DNA from: Dactylosporangium vinaceum
GTDB lineage: Bacteria; Actinomycetota; Actinomycetes; Mycobacteriales; Micromonosporaceae
Assembly: GCF_019904175.1 (NCBI RefSeq)
Contig: NZ_CP061913.1
Coordinates: forward strand, 3,100,001-3,164,000
Length of the DNA: 64,000 bases
Direction of reading: 5' to 3'
Positions 34,349 to 41,860 of the stretch are shown here, piece by piece. The position numbers were made by a program, and so were the translations under genes. The notes beneath the pieces were generated by a model. It had not been told where the DNA came from and did not search any database. It saw only the letters and a program-made list of their open reading frames with translations. Each line of letters opens with the position of its first letter. Position 1 is the stretch's first letter.

Positions 34349-34919
34349 CGGCGGAGATCACCGCTTCGAACTCGCCCACGAGCCGCCGCAATCGCCCCAC
34401 AACCGGCCGTTTCCCCAGTTTCTGCTCCAGCACCTTGAGCACTTCCCGGTAGTTCCACAGCAGCTCGTCGGCGCTCCGCGCGCTCCGCGCGAACAGCTCT
34501 GGCCCGAATCGGTGCAGATCGTCCACAAGGGACTGGAGGCTGCACACCTTGTCGGCCGCGATGACGAGCAGGGACTCGGGGGTAGCCTCGCTGCTCATCC
34601 GCCCCAGGTGGGCGCGTTTGCGCTCCCACCAGGTCAACGCCGGCCGCTCCCCGGCGTCGGCGTCGGTGCAGTCGTGCACGATCTTGTACACGTCGTCGCC
34701 GAAGGCGGCCCGCAGGGCTCCGCGGCCGGTGGGCTGGTCTTCGAGTACGTCGTGCAGGAGGGCGCCGATGGCGGCCGTCTCGCCGCCGCCTTCTTCGAGC
34801 ACGATCGCGCAGGTGGCGAGGAGGTGGGACACGTAGGGCGTGCCGGTGTTGTGGCGGACCTGGGCGCCGTGTTGGCGGGCGGCGTACGCGAGTGCTTCCT
34901 CGAACCGCGGTGACAGCAA
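34335..34919 (-). CDS. HD-domain hydrolase, small alarmone hydrolase (SpoT/MESH1)-like (194 aa)
   Basis: The N-terminal half has the RelA/SpoT hydrolase pattern: RHNTGTPYVSHLLATC, LLHDVLED (the HD pair) and IAADKVCSLQSLVDD. No synthetase or ACT/TGS domain, so length and content match stand-alone (p)ppGpp-hydrolase-like proteins. TTG start suggested by the frame, with AAAGGG upstream; an internal start cannot be excluded. The C-terminus ends inside a 26-bp repeat array. Substrate may be (p)ppGpp or another nucleotide. Confidence 0.75.
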   Translation of the reverse strand: MLSPRFEEALAYAARQHGAQVRHNTGTPYVSHLLATCAIVLEEGGGETAAIGALLHDVLEDQPTGRGALRAAFGDDVYKIVHDCTDADAGERPALTWWERKRAHLGRMSSEATPESLLVIAADKVCSLQSLVDDLHRFGPELFARSARSADELLWNYREVLKVLEQKLGKRPVVGRLRRLVGEFEAVISADPPR

Positions 34920-35139
34920 CTCCTGCGGCCCTTTCCGGTGCCGGATCGCCCGGGCAGCGGCCGGTGCCGGGGCGGCGGGCCGGTGTCTGGGTGCTGAAAG
35001 TATTTGGTCGGGGTGCCGGGGAAACCGGGCCGCTGGTGCCGCCTCGCCCCCCTGTTTTCCAAGCTCAGTTTAGCCCACGCCGCCTAATTGATCTCATTTC
35101 CGGTGGTCGATCCACTGCGCTTCGTGACTGGCGGGGCTT

Positions 35140-35814
35140 CTACGCGAGCATGGTGCGTACGTCTTCGAGCTGGCGGACTACCTCGGTGTGCGTCAGGCGC
35201 CGGCCGAGCTGGAGGCCGCCGCTCGGAGCGGGTTCGGTGGGGCGGTAGTAGACGTTGGAGGTGCGTTTTTCTCTCGGGCCGCGCAGCACCAGGGTGGCGC
35301 AGGAGTGGGTCCGATCGGTCACCGCCTGGTGGATGACCGTCGCCGTGATCTCGTAGCGGCCCTGCAGCGGGGCTCGCTCCACCGTGCGGAACGGCTCAAG
35401 TGCCACGACGCCCGTCTGGCGGACGAAGGCTATCCGGCCGCCGGCGTAGGGCTGGTAGGTGAAGCGGCGCCAGGGGGAGCCGGTGGCCTGGGGCGAGTCG
35501 GTGGCCTGGGAGAAGGTGGCGGCCTGGGACTCGGTCAGCTCGATGAAGTGCTGGTGGCCGCCCAGGAGGATGGAGCTGAAGGAGAAGCGGTGGTCGTGCG
35601 GGCGGGAGACGTGCTCGCCGGCCGAGGGGTCGGCCGGCCAGTAGTGCAGCGTCAGGCGGCTGCCGTCGGGGTGCTCGGCGGCCACGATCTTCGTGAAGCC
35701 GTTGACGTGGCGGTAGGGCCGGCCGGCCGGCGGGTGGTTTGCGCGGAAGCCGGCGGTCAGGCGCTCCAGTAAGCGTGTGATGTCCAGGCGGTCCAGGACA
35801 TGTGCGTCGCCCAC
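35140..35814 (-). CDS. Cupin-like hypothetical protein (224 aa)
   Basis: No family assigned with certainty. The stretch HVSRPHDHRFSFSSILLGGHQH looks like a cupin motif 1 (H-x-H with following Glu replaced), and the second half has RYEITATVIHQAVTDRTHSCATLVLRGP, reminiscent of cysteine-dioxygenase-like cupins. A short repeat SQATDSPQATGSP lies in the middle. GTG start with AGAGGGA upstream. Monocistronic. A small metal-dependent oxygenase or sugar-binding role is possible. Confidence 0.65.
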   Translation of the reverse strand: MGDAHVLDRLDITRLLERLTAGFRANHPPAGRPYRHVNGFTKIVAAEHPDGSRLTLHYWPADPSAGEHVSRPHDHRFSFSSILLGGHQHFIELTESQAATFSQATDSPQATGSPWRRFTYQPYAGGRIAFVRQTGVVALEPFRTVERAPLQGRYEITATVIHQAVTDRTHSCATLVLRGPREKRTSNVYYRPTEPAPSGGLQLGRRLTHTEVVRQLEDVRTMLA

Positions 35815-36036
35815 GGCGGATCCCTCTGATGGTCGCGGTGGAGGTGGTACCTGAGTGTCGGCTTCGGTGGCCGGACATCAAGTAAACAACGTTGACCCGC
35901 GGCTATTTGAGGGCGGGGCGGTTACCGGTTGATGAAACGCTCCGGTCTCGCGCCACATCGGCGGCCGTCGGCGGACCACGGCGTGGCCACCCGGCAGCGG
36001 TCGCAGGCGCGTCCGCCGCCGGGCCGCCGGAGCGCC

Positions 36037-36378
36037 TCAGCGCCTGGTGAAGCGCTCGGCCGAGTCCAGGACGCGCTTGAAGGTGTCGCCCGTCGCTTCG
36101 CGGAGCAGGCGGGCCGGGCTGCGGCCGGCTACCCCGGCGGCGCCGACCTCGCGGAGCCAGCCGGCGGCGGCGCCGAGGCGGTTGGCGCGGGCGAAGGTGT
36201 CGGCCACCTCGACGGCGCCCTGGATGCGGACGGCGAACTGGGACCAGCGGACACGGTCGGTGCGCCAGCGGTGGAACTCGCCCACGCTGGCGGCGCCCGC
36301 GATGTACGCGGTCAGCTCTTCACCCAATAACGCGACGCAGCGGTCGATGCCGCTCGTCGACAGGACCCCCACGGTCAT
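36037..36378 (-). CDS. Small helical protein, possible DUF2384/MbcA-type antitoxin-like (113 aa)
   Basis: Predicted all-helical protein with VGEFHRWRTDRVRWSQFAVRIQGAVEVADTFARANRLGAAAGWLREVGAAG, which loosely resembles Xre/MbcA/ParS antitoxins (an R-I-x-x-A...A-x-x-W-L pattern followed by SPARLLREA). It follows the SIR2-domain gene by 70 bases in the same direction and could be its antitoxin or regulator. The ATG at 36378 gives the compact protein; the longer open frame overlaps the SIR2 gene and is shadow. Assignment is tentative. Confidence 0.5.
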   Translation of the reverse strand: MTVGVLSTSGIDRCVALLGEELTAYIAGAASVGEFHRWRTDRVRWSQFAVRIQGAVEVADTFARANRLGAAAGWLREVGAAGVAGRSPARLLREATGDTFKRVLDSAERFTRR

Positions 36379-36448
36379 GCCACAAACGCTACCTGTCCGC
36401 CGCCAACTCGGCGAGCCGCAAATCCGGGCCGGACGAACCACCCGAAAC

Positions 36449-38464
36449 CTACTGCTTTCCGCCGAGATAGAACGCCGAGACGTCCGCGGCCAGGAGGTCC
36501 AGGACCGGCAGGCCGCTGTCCAGCGCGGCGGCGAAGGCGGACCAGGAGTCCAGGTGGAAGCCGCCGACCTCCGGGAAGGAGGAGCCGGTGAGGTACCGGG
36601 GAAGGAGGAAGGCATTCTGCACCAGCCAGTGCACGTAGCCGCCCTCCGATCCCCAGCCCGGCAGGCCGCGGGTCGAGGTCAGGTAGGCGCGCAGCTCCTC
36701 GGGGCTCGTCCAGCGGACCATCCGGGACTCGTTCGTGAGGTGCTTGATGTACGGGTTGAACAGCAGCGTCCCGCCGAGGCCGAAGTGCTCCCGGAACTGC
36801 TCCCACAGCAGCCGCTCGTCGCTGCCCGCGTAGGCCATGACCTCGGCCGCGGGCTCGTTGCCCAGGAGCGAGTGCAGGTAGGACCAGGTGGTCAGCGGGG
36901 TGAGGAGGCGGTTGGCGTCCTTGCTCAGCAGCGTCTGGACGATGGCGTGGGCGTTGCGCTCCAGGTCGTGCAGGGCCAGGTGCGGCACCACCTTGATCGC
37001 GGCCAGGACGCTGTAGAGGGAGGGGTTGCGCTCGCCGTAGAAGATGCGGGCCACCGACCACGGGTCGGTGGGGCGTTCGAGGGAGGCGCTCGCCGTGGCC
37101 ACGTAGTCCTGCAGGGAGGCGACCTGCGGGGCGGCGGACGGGTCGACCCGGCGCATCCAGCCGGTCAGGTCGGCCGCGAACTCCGCACCGAGCGCTTCCC
37201 GGTCGGTGACGCCGAAGTCGTCGAGGCAGACGACCACGCGCACGCCGCGGGCGCTCAGCGCGGCGGCGGTCAGGGCCTGGACGGCGTTGATGAGCGACGC
37301 CCGGGCGCGCAGGCGGACCGGCCAGAAGAGCAGTCGCGGGCGCTGGGGTTCGCCGGCCCAGTCCACGCCCCATCCGTAGCGCCGTTCGAGCTGGCGGAGC
37401 AGTGGCAGTACACCCTCGGGGGCGGTGTTGCCGGGCTGGGAGAACAGCTCCCGCTCCCAGTCCAGGTGGCGGACCCGGCGGCGGGGGTCGACGCGCGGGC
37501 CGGCGGCGGGGATCTCCAGGCGGTCGGCGAGGCCGGTGAACAGGTCGTCGCCGTGGATGTCGGTGAAGAACTCGACGAGGCCGGCCAGGCGGTCGGGGAG
37601 GCGGATCGGGGCCGCGTCGTGCACTGCCCACAGGACGCGGACCGGGCGGTTCACGGCCACGGCGCGCAGGGCGCCGGCGACGACGTCGTCCCAGCCGCTG
37701 TAGCCGACCACGAGCACGACATCGCCCGTGATCAGCTCGGCCAGGGCCCGCGAGGTCGGCTCGTAGGCGTCGGCGTCGGGGGCCGGGTCGTGCAGCAGGG
37801 GCGAGCGGACCTCCTCGCTGACCGGCCGCCAGAACCCGTGGAGGTGGAAGACCTGCACCGCGCCCTCACCCTCGGGGCGGCGGTCCGGGCGGCCGTCGGG
37901 GGCGACGGGGACGCTCACCGCCTGCCGGCCGGTCTGGCGGACGGCGACCTCGAAGAGCGGGTCGAAGTTGGTGGTGAGGATGCTGTTGCCGAAGTCCTCG
38001 GGCCGCCCGGCGAGCAGGCGGCCGACCGCGCGGACGCCGGCCGGCAGCTCCCACCAGTCGAGGCTGTTCTCGACGCGCTCGCCGAGGCGCAGGTCGACGC
38101 GCTGCCAGATGCCGTGCGTCGCGAGGGGCGACAGGCTCAGGTCGGGTGCGCGGTAGCCGGCGAGGACGGCCTGCTGGGCGACGACGTCGAACTCGCCGGG
38201 GGAGCGGCGGGCGGTGAAGACGCGGCGGTACGCGAGGTAGACCTCGATGGGCAGGGCGTGCGGGTCGAGCGCCTCGCGGGCCTGGCGCAGTGACTGGGTG
38301 AGCTCGCCGTCGTCGCCGAGGCCGGCGGCGTAGCGGTCGGCCAGCTCGACGAGCTCGCCCAGCCCCGGTACCGCGGGCATCGTCATCCCGGCGCCGAGGA
38401 TGAGCGTGACGGTGCCGCCGTGGCGGATCGCGGACACCACCTCGTCGATCAAACGGAGCTCCAC
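36449..38464 (-). CDS. SIR2-domain protein with long unknown C-terminal region (671 aa)
   Basis: N-terminal SIR2-like NAD-binding domain (about 1-285): LILGAGMTMPAVPGL, LTTNFDPLFE, VFHLHGFW with the catalytic-type His, and VVLVVGYSGWDDVV. Such domains in immune proteins hydrolyse NAD+ to cause abortive infection (ThsA, DSR and related). The C-terminal ~350 residues contain LLFWPVRLRARASLINAVQALTAAAL, suggestive of a nucleotide-handling fold, but I do not recognise it. GTG start 15 bases after the caspase-AlgH gene, in one transcription unit with EACC1. Predicted effector of a conflict system. Confidence 0.8.
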   Translation of the reverse strand: MELRLIDEVVSAIRHGGTVTLILGAGMTMPAVPGLGELVELADRYAAGLGDDGELTQSLRQAREALDPHALPIEVYLAYRRVFTARRSPGEFDVVAQQAVLAGYRAPDLSLSPLATHGIWQRVDLRLGERVENSLDWWELPAGVRAVGRLLAGRPEDFGNSILTTNFDPLFEVAVRQTGRQAVSVPVAPDGRPDRRPEGEGAVQVFHLHGFWRPVSEEVRSPLLHDPAPDADAYEPTSRALAELITGDVVLVVGYSGWDDVVAGALRAVAVNRPVRVLWAVHDAAPIRLPDRLAGLVEFFTDIHGDDLFTGLADRLEIPAAGPRVDPRRRVRHLDWERELFSQPGNTAPEGVLPLLRQLERRYGWGVDWAGEPQRPRLLFWPVRLRARASLINAVQALTAAALSARGVRVVVCLDDFGVTDREALGAEFAADLTGWMRRVDPSAAPQVASLQDYVATASASLERPTDPWSVARIFYGERNPSLYSVLAAIKVVPHLALHDLERNAHAIVQTLLSKDANRLLTPLTTWSYLHSLLGNEPAAEVMAYAGSDERLLWEQFREHFGLGGTLLFNPYIKHLTNESRMVRWTSPEELRAYLTSTRGLPGWGSEGGYVHWLVQNAFLLPRYLTGSSFPEVGGFHLDSWSAFAAALDSGLPVLDLLAADVSAFYLGGKQ

Positions 38465-38479
38465 GTCACTCTCCCGCCC

Positions 38480-39748
38480 TCACTCGCCGGCCGCTCGGGC
38501 ATGCAGGGTCGTCCACAGGTCGCGCGGGCGGCTGGACAGCCCCTCGCGCACGTCGGCGTCGCTGAGCAGGAGCAGACCTCCGTCGATGTCGGCTTCGAGC
38601 TGGTCGGGTCCCCAGCCGATGTACCCGGAGAACAGCCGCAGGCCGGCGATCACGGGTGCGAGGGGCTGGGGGTCGGCGGACAGGGCGATCACGCCGAGCC
38701 GGTCACGGATCGGGCTCCAGCGCAGCGGCGCTTCGACGTCGGGGCGCAGCCGGGCCAGGGCGATGAAGCCCTCGTAGCGGCTCAGCGGGCCGGCGTCGAA
38801 GAGCACCGCCGGCGTCGTCAGCAGCCGCCGCCAGCCCTGGGGGATGTCGGCCGGCAGCGGGTCGGCGGTGGGCCGGTTGATCCGTACGCCGACGGCGCCC
38901 TTGGACCGGTCGTGGCGCAGGATCAGCACCGCGGCCTGGCGCAGGTCGCGGTCCTCGACGGCGGCGGTGGCCACGACGATCCGCCCGACCAGGTCGCGGT
39001 GGTGGCGGGCCGCGTTGTGGACCAGGGGCAGCTCGTCGCCGGCCGAGCGCAGTTCGGGCAGCTCGAAGCCGCGTTCGCGCAGGCGCAGCGTGACCTCGCG
39101 CCAGACGGTCCGCACGTCGAGCGGGGTCGGGCGGTCGGGGAGGCCGCCGCGCAGGACCCGCAGCAGCTCGCCGGTGAACGCGGTGTAGGGCTCGCCGGGC
39201 GGGGCCTGGGCGGTGCGGTTGCGCGGCGCGGAGACGAGCAGGCACGTGTCGTCAGTGCCGGCCTGGTCGGCGACGGCCTGGGTGCCCGACTCCCCGGCGG
39301 CCAGGTGCCCGGTGGCCCGCCCGGCGTAGCAGCAGTCGAGGATGACCAGGCGGCGGCGGGCGCGGCTGCCGGCGACCGCGCGGCGGATGTGCTCGAAGGG
39401 CAGCCCGGCCTCGTAGGGTACCGCCGGATCGGTGTCCCGCAGCCCGAGGACGAGGCTGCCGTCAATGGGGTCGACGAGCCCGTGCCCGGCGAAGTAGACG
39501 ACGAGCATCCCCTCGGGTGCGGTCTCCTCCGCGGCCCGGCGCAGTTCGCGGGAGACCTCGCGGGCGTCGTCGGGGTCGTGCAGCACCGTGCAGTGCTCGG
39601 GCGCGAGGCCCCACAGCTCGGGGTCCTGCAGCACCCCGGCGAGCCCGTTGAGGTTTCTGGTGATCGCCGGGACCTCGGGCAGCGTCGCGTATCGCGCCCC
39701 GCCCACGAGCACTGCCCGCGACGCCCGCGGGTCGGCCAGCTCCGCCAC
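38480..39748 (-). CDS. Caspase-like protease fused to an AlgH/YqgE (DUF179) domain (422 aa)
   Basis: The N-terminal ~245 residues form a C14 caspase-like peptidase: VVYFAGHGLVD supplies the catalytic His (about 89) and LVILDCCYAGRA the catalytic Cys (about 140). The C-terminal ~165 residues match DUF179/AlgH: VLILRHDRSKGAVGVRINRPTAD, AVLFDAGPLSRYEG and RLFSGYIGWGPDQLEADIDGG. Each part is normal in length and the frame is continuous, so this is a true fusion. In actinobacterial conflict systems caspase-like effectors are encoded beside EACC1, as here (12 bases). The AlgH part might be a sensor or substrate adaptor. GTG start. Confidence 0.82.
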   Translation of the reverse strand: MAELADPRASRAVLVGGARYATLPEVPAITRNLNGLAGVLQDPELWGLAPEHCTVLHDPDDAREVSRELRRAAEETAPEGMLVVYFAGHGLVDPIDGSLVLGLRDTDPAVPYEAGLPFEHIRRAVAGSRARRRLVILDCCYAGRATGHLAAGESGTQAVADQAGTDDTCLLVSAPRNRTAQAPPGEPYTAFTGELLRVLRGGLPDRPTPLDVRTVWREVTLRLRERGFELPELRSAGDELPLVHNAARHHRDLVGRIVVATAAVEDRDLRQAAVLILRHDRSKGAVGVRINRPTADPLPADIPQGWRRLLTTPAVLFDAGPLSRYEGFIALARLRPDVEAPLRWSPIRDRLGVIALSADPQPLAPVIAGLRLFSGYIGWGPDQLEADIDGGLLLLSDADVREGLSSRPRDLWTTLHARAAGE

Positions 39749-39760
39749 TACGCGCCCGGC

Positions 39761-40117
39761 TCAGCCGTCGAGTGCCCGGGCCGCGGCGGCGACGGCCGCC
39801 GGGTCGGCGGACTCGATGCGCACCGACGTGCCGTCGGGGTCGATGCGGGTCAGGACGATGGCCGGGGCGGCCGGGCGGGTGCTGCGCCACTGGGCGACGG
39901 CCAGGAGCAGCTGCGCGACCGACAGCCCGGTGCCGAGCACGAGGCTGATGATCTCGACCGCCCCCGACAGCTGCCCCTCCTCGGCGCCGGTCGACAGGCC
40001 GATCTCGGACTGCACGATGCCGGGCTCGCCGACCAGCCACTGCTGGAGGTTGAGCAGCTCATCGATATCGGAGGCGGGACCGTCGCCCATGGGCTCGAGG
40101 TGGATCTGCAGTTGCAC
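39761..40117 (-). CDS. EACC1-like effector-associated protein (118 aa)
   Basis: Small protein with an N-terminal mixed alpha/beta region (LQIHLEPMGD, LQQWLVGEPGIV), a hydrophobic stretch EIISLVLGTGLSVAQLLLAVAQW and a C-terminal strand-rich end (IVLTRIDPDGTSVRIES). This layout matches my recollection of 'effector-associated constant component 1', described by the Aravind group in actinobacterial NTP-dependent conflict systems next to caspase, peptidase or TIR effectors. First gene of the cassette, 12 bases before the caspase gene. GTG start without an obvious ribosome binding site. Probably couples the sensor to effector activation. Confidence 0.68.
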   Translation of the reverse strand: MQLQIHLEPMGDGPASDIDELLNLQQWLVGEPGIVQSEIGLSTGAEEGQLSGAVEIISLVLGTGLSVAQLLLAVAQWRSTRPAAPAIVLTRIDPDGTSVRIESADPAAVAAAARALDG

Positions 40118-40161
40118 GACTTCGAACAGTATCGAACTGCCGCACCCCTGTCATCCGGCGA

Positions 40162-41607
40162 TCACCCGTAAAGGGCCCGGGCCGCCTTGCGGGCCCGGCG
40201 CCGGACCCGCGGGAGGTCCTCGAGGGCGCGGCGGCCCTGCTCGTCGATGCGGGCGTGCAGCAGGCCGTAGGTGAACGCGTTCTCGCCGGCGCCGTACGCC
40301 GTGATGCCGTAGGCCTTCAGCAGCTCGCCGGTGACCATGGCGTCCTGGTGGGTGCCGAGGGCGTCCTGGAGGTCGGTGATGCGGTCGGCCAGGGCCGTGG
40401 CGGGCTTGCCGGCGACGGGGGCGACGAGCTCGGCCGCGTACCGGGCCCGCTTGTACGCCTTGCGGGACTCGTGCATCTCGGCGTCGGAGGTGGCCGCGTC
40501 GAGCCGCCCGTCGGCCCGGCGCTGCGCCTTGCGGGCCAGGCGCATCAGCCGCTTGCGGGGCGCGGGGCCGGTGCGGGCGACGAGCGCGTCGATGTCGTTG
40601 AGCAGTGCCGTGTACCGCGGGCTGTCCAGCCCGGCCGTGAGCGCCTTGCGGGCCTCGGCCGCCTGGGCCGCGAGCAGCGACGTGATCCGGGCCGCGACCG
40701 GGCCGAGGACCAGCTCGGCCGGCTCGGCGTGGACGAGGTGGTCGAGCCGCTCGCCCATCACGTCGGTGTCGCGGACCGCGCCGAGCAGCCCGGTGACCCA
40801 CTTGACCTCCTCGTGCAGGGCGTCGAGGTCGCCGGTCAGCATCGGGGCGAACGAGCGCAGCGTCGAGCGCAGCCGGCGGGTGGCGACGCGCATCTTGTGC
40901 ACCGCCTCGGCGTCGCCGTCGCGGACCTGGGGGTCCTGCTCGATGAGCGCGTCGCGCTGGGCGGCGAGGTAGGCGGCGAGGGCGGAGCCGGGCGCCTCCG
41001 GCGCGAGGGGGTAGTCGGGCCCGAGGGCCTGCTGCAGCTTCGAGGCGCTCTTCGACGGCCGGGCCCCGGCCTTGCGCAGGGCGGCGTCGAGGCGTTCGAG
41101 GGCCTTGGTGTCGCCGTCGACGAGCTCGACCTCCAGCTCGTGCCACTCGCGGGCGCCGCCGCCGGCCTGCAGCGACTCGGTGCTGACCGTGTCGTCGGCG
41201 AGCAGCGCGAGGGTGCGGCCGTCGGCGGCGCGCAGGGCCCGTTCGACGCGGTGGGTGCGGATGCGGGCGACGGGGGCGAGGGCCTCCCCGCGGGTCAGGG
41301 CCCGGACCTGGTCGGCGATGGCGCGCGGGGGGACGCGCTGGGTCTTGTTGGCGGGCACCTGCAGCTCGCTGCGCTCGCCGCCGGCCGGGCGCTTCAGGTG
41401 CCAGCCGGCGTCGTTGCCGCCGGTACGCCGGCGCAGCGTGACCCGGCCCCGGGCCAGGTGCAGCTCGGCGGTGTCGTAGTAGACGGCGTCGAGGCGCTGG
41501 TCGTCGGGCTCGCCGACGGCGGCGACGCCGCCGACCCCGGTGAGGTCCGGCATGGCGAAGCCGTCCGGCAGCTCGTATTTGCGCTCGATTTCCAGCTTCC
41601 CGGCCAT
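40162..41607 (-). CDS. CYTH-CHAD domain polyphosphate-binding protein (481 aa)
   Basis: The N-terminal CYTH (triphosphate tunnel) domain starts with EIERKYEL (the ExExK motif) and continues to about residue 200 with DAVYYDTAELHLARGRVTLRRR. The C-terminal CHAD domain has HKMRVATRRLRSTLRSF and later HESRKAYKRARYAAEL, with the conserved His and many basic residues that bind polyphosphate. Acts on or senses tri/polyphosphate in the cytoplasm. ATG 41607 sits at EIERK-proximal position as usual. Neighbours do not clarify the role. Divergent from the small gene at 41.67 kb. Confidence 0.9.
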   Translation of the reverse strand: MAGKLEIERKYELPDGFAMPDLTGVGGVAAVGEPDDQRLDAVYYDTAELHLARGRVTLRRRTGGNDAGWHLKRPAGGERSELQVPANKTQRVPPRAIADQVRALTRGEALAPVARIRTHRVERALRAADGRTLALLADDTVSTESLQAGGGAREWHELEVELVDGDTKALERLDAALRKAGARPSKSASKLQQALGPDYPLAPEAPGSALAAYLAAQRDALIEQDPQVRDGDAEAVHKMRVATRRLRSTLRSFAPMLTGDLDALHEEVKWVTGLLGAVRDTDVMGERLDHLVHAEPAELVLGPVAARITSLLAAQAAEARKALTAGLDSPRYTALLNDIDALVARTGPAPRKRLMRLARKAQRRADGRLDAATSDAEMHESRKAYKRARYAAELVAPVAGKPATALADRITDLQDALGTHQDAMVTGELLKAYGITAYGAGENAFTYGLLHARIDEQGRRALEDLPRVRRRARKAARALYG

Positions 41608-41667
41608 GTGAACCATTCTCGCAGCGAACCGGCTGCCGCGCCCACACGAACGTGGGATAAACGAGGT

Positions 41668-41850
41668 GTGCACCCCGACCTGCTCGCGCTGCTCGACGCG
41701 CACCTCGCCGAGATGACGGCGCTGCGCCACGTCCTCTGCGCCCCGCGCCCGGTGCAGCCCGGCGAACGGTGGGCCGCGGCCGCGGAGACCGTTCGCTCGG
41801 CCGAGCGGTACCGGCTGGCCGTCGAGGCGGTGTTGAGCCCCACGCCGTAA
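41668..41850 (+). CDS. Small hypothetical protein (60 aa)
   Basis: GTG-initiated frame reading MHPDLLALLDAHLAEMTALR, predicted helical, with a GAGG just before the start (spacing short). It ends 10 bases before the membrane phosphodiesterase gene and could be co-transcribed with it. No family recognised. The frame continues far upstream on the opposite strand's gene, so only this 3' part lies in non-overlapping DNA, which lowers confidence. Confidence 0.4.
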   Translation: MHPDLLALLDAHLAEMTALRHVLCAPRPVQPGERWAAAAETVRSAERYRLAVEAVLSPTP

Positions 41851-41860
41851 TCTTGGCGGC

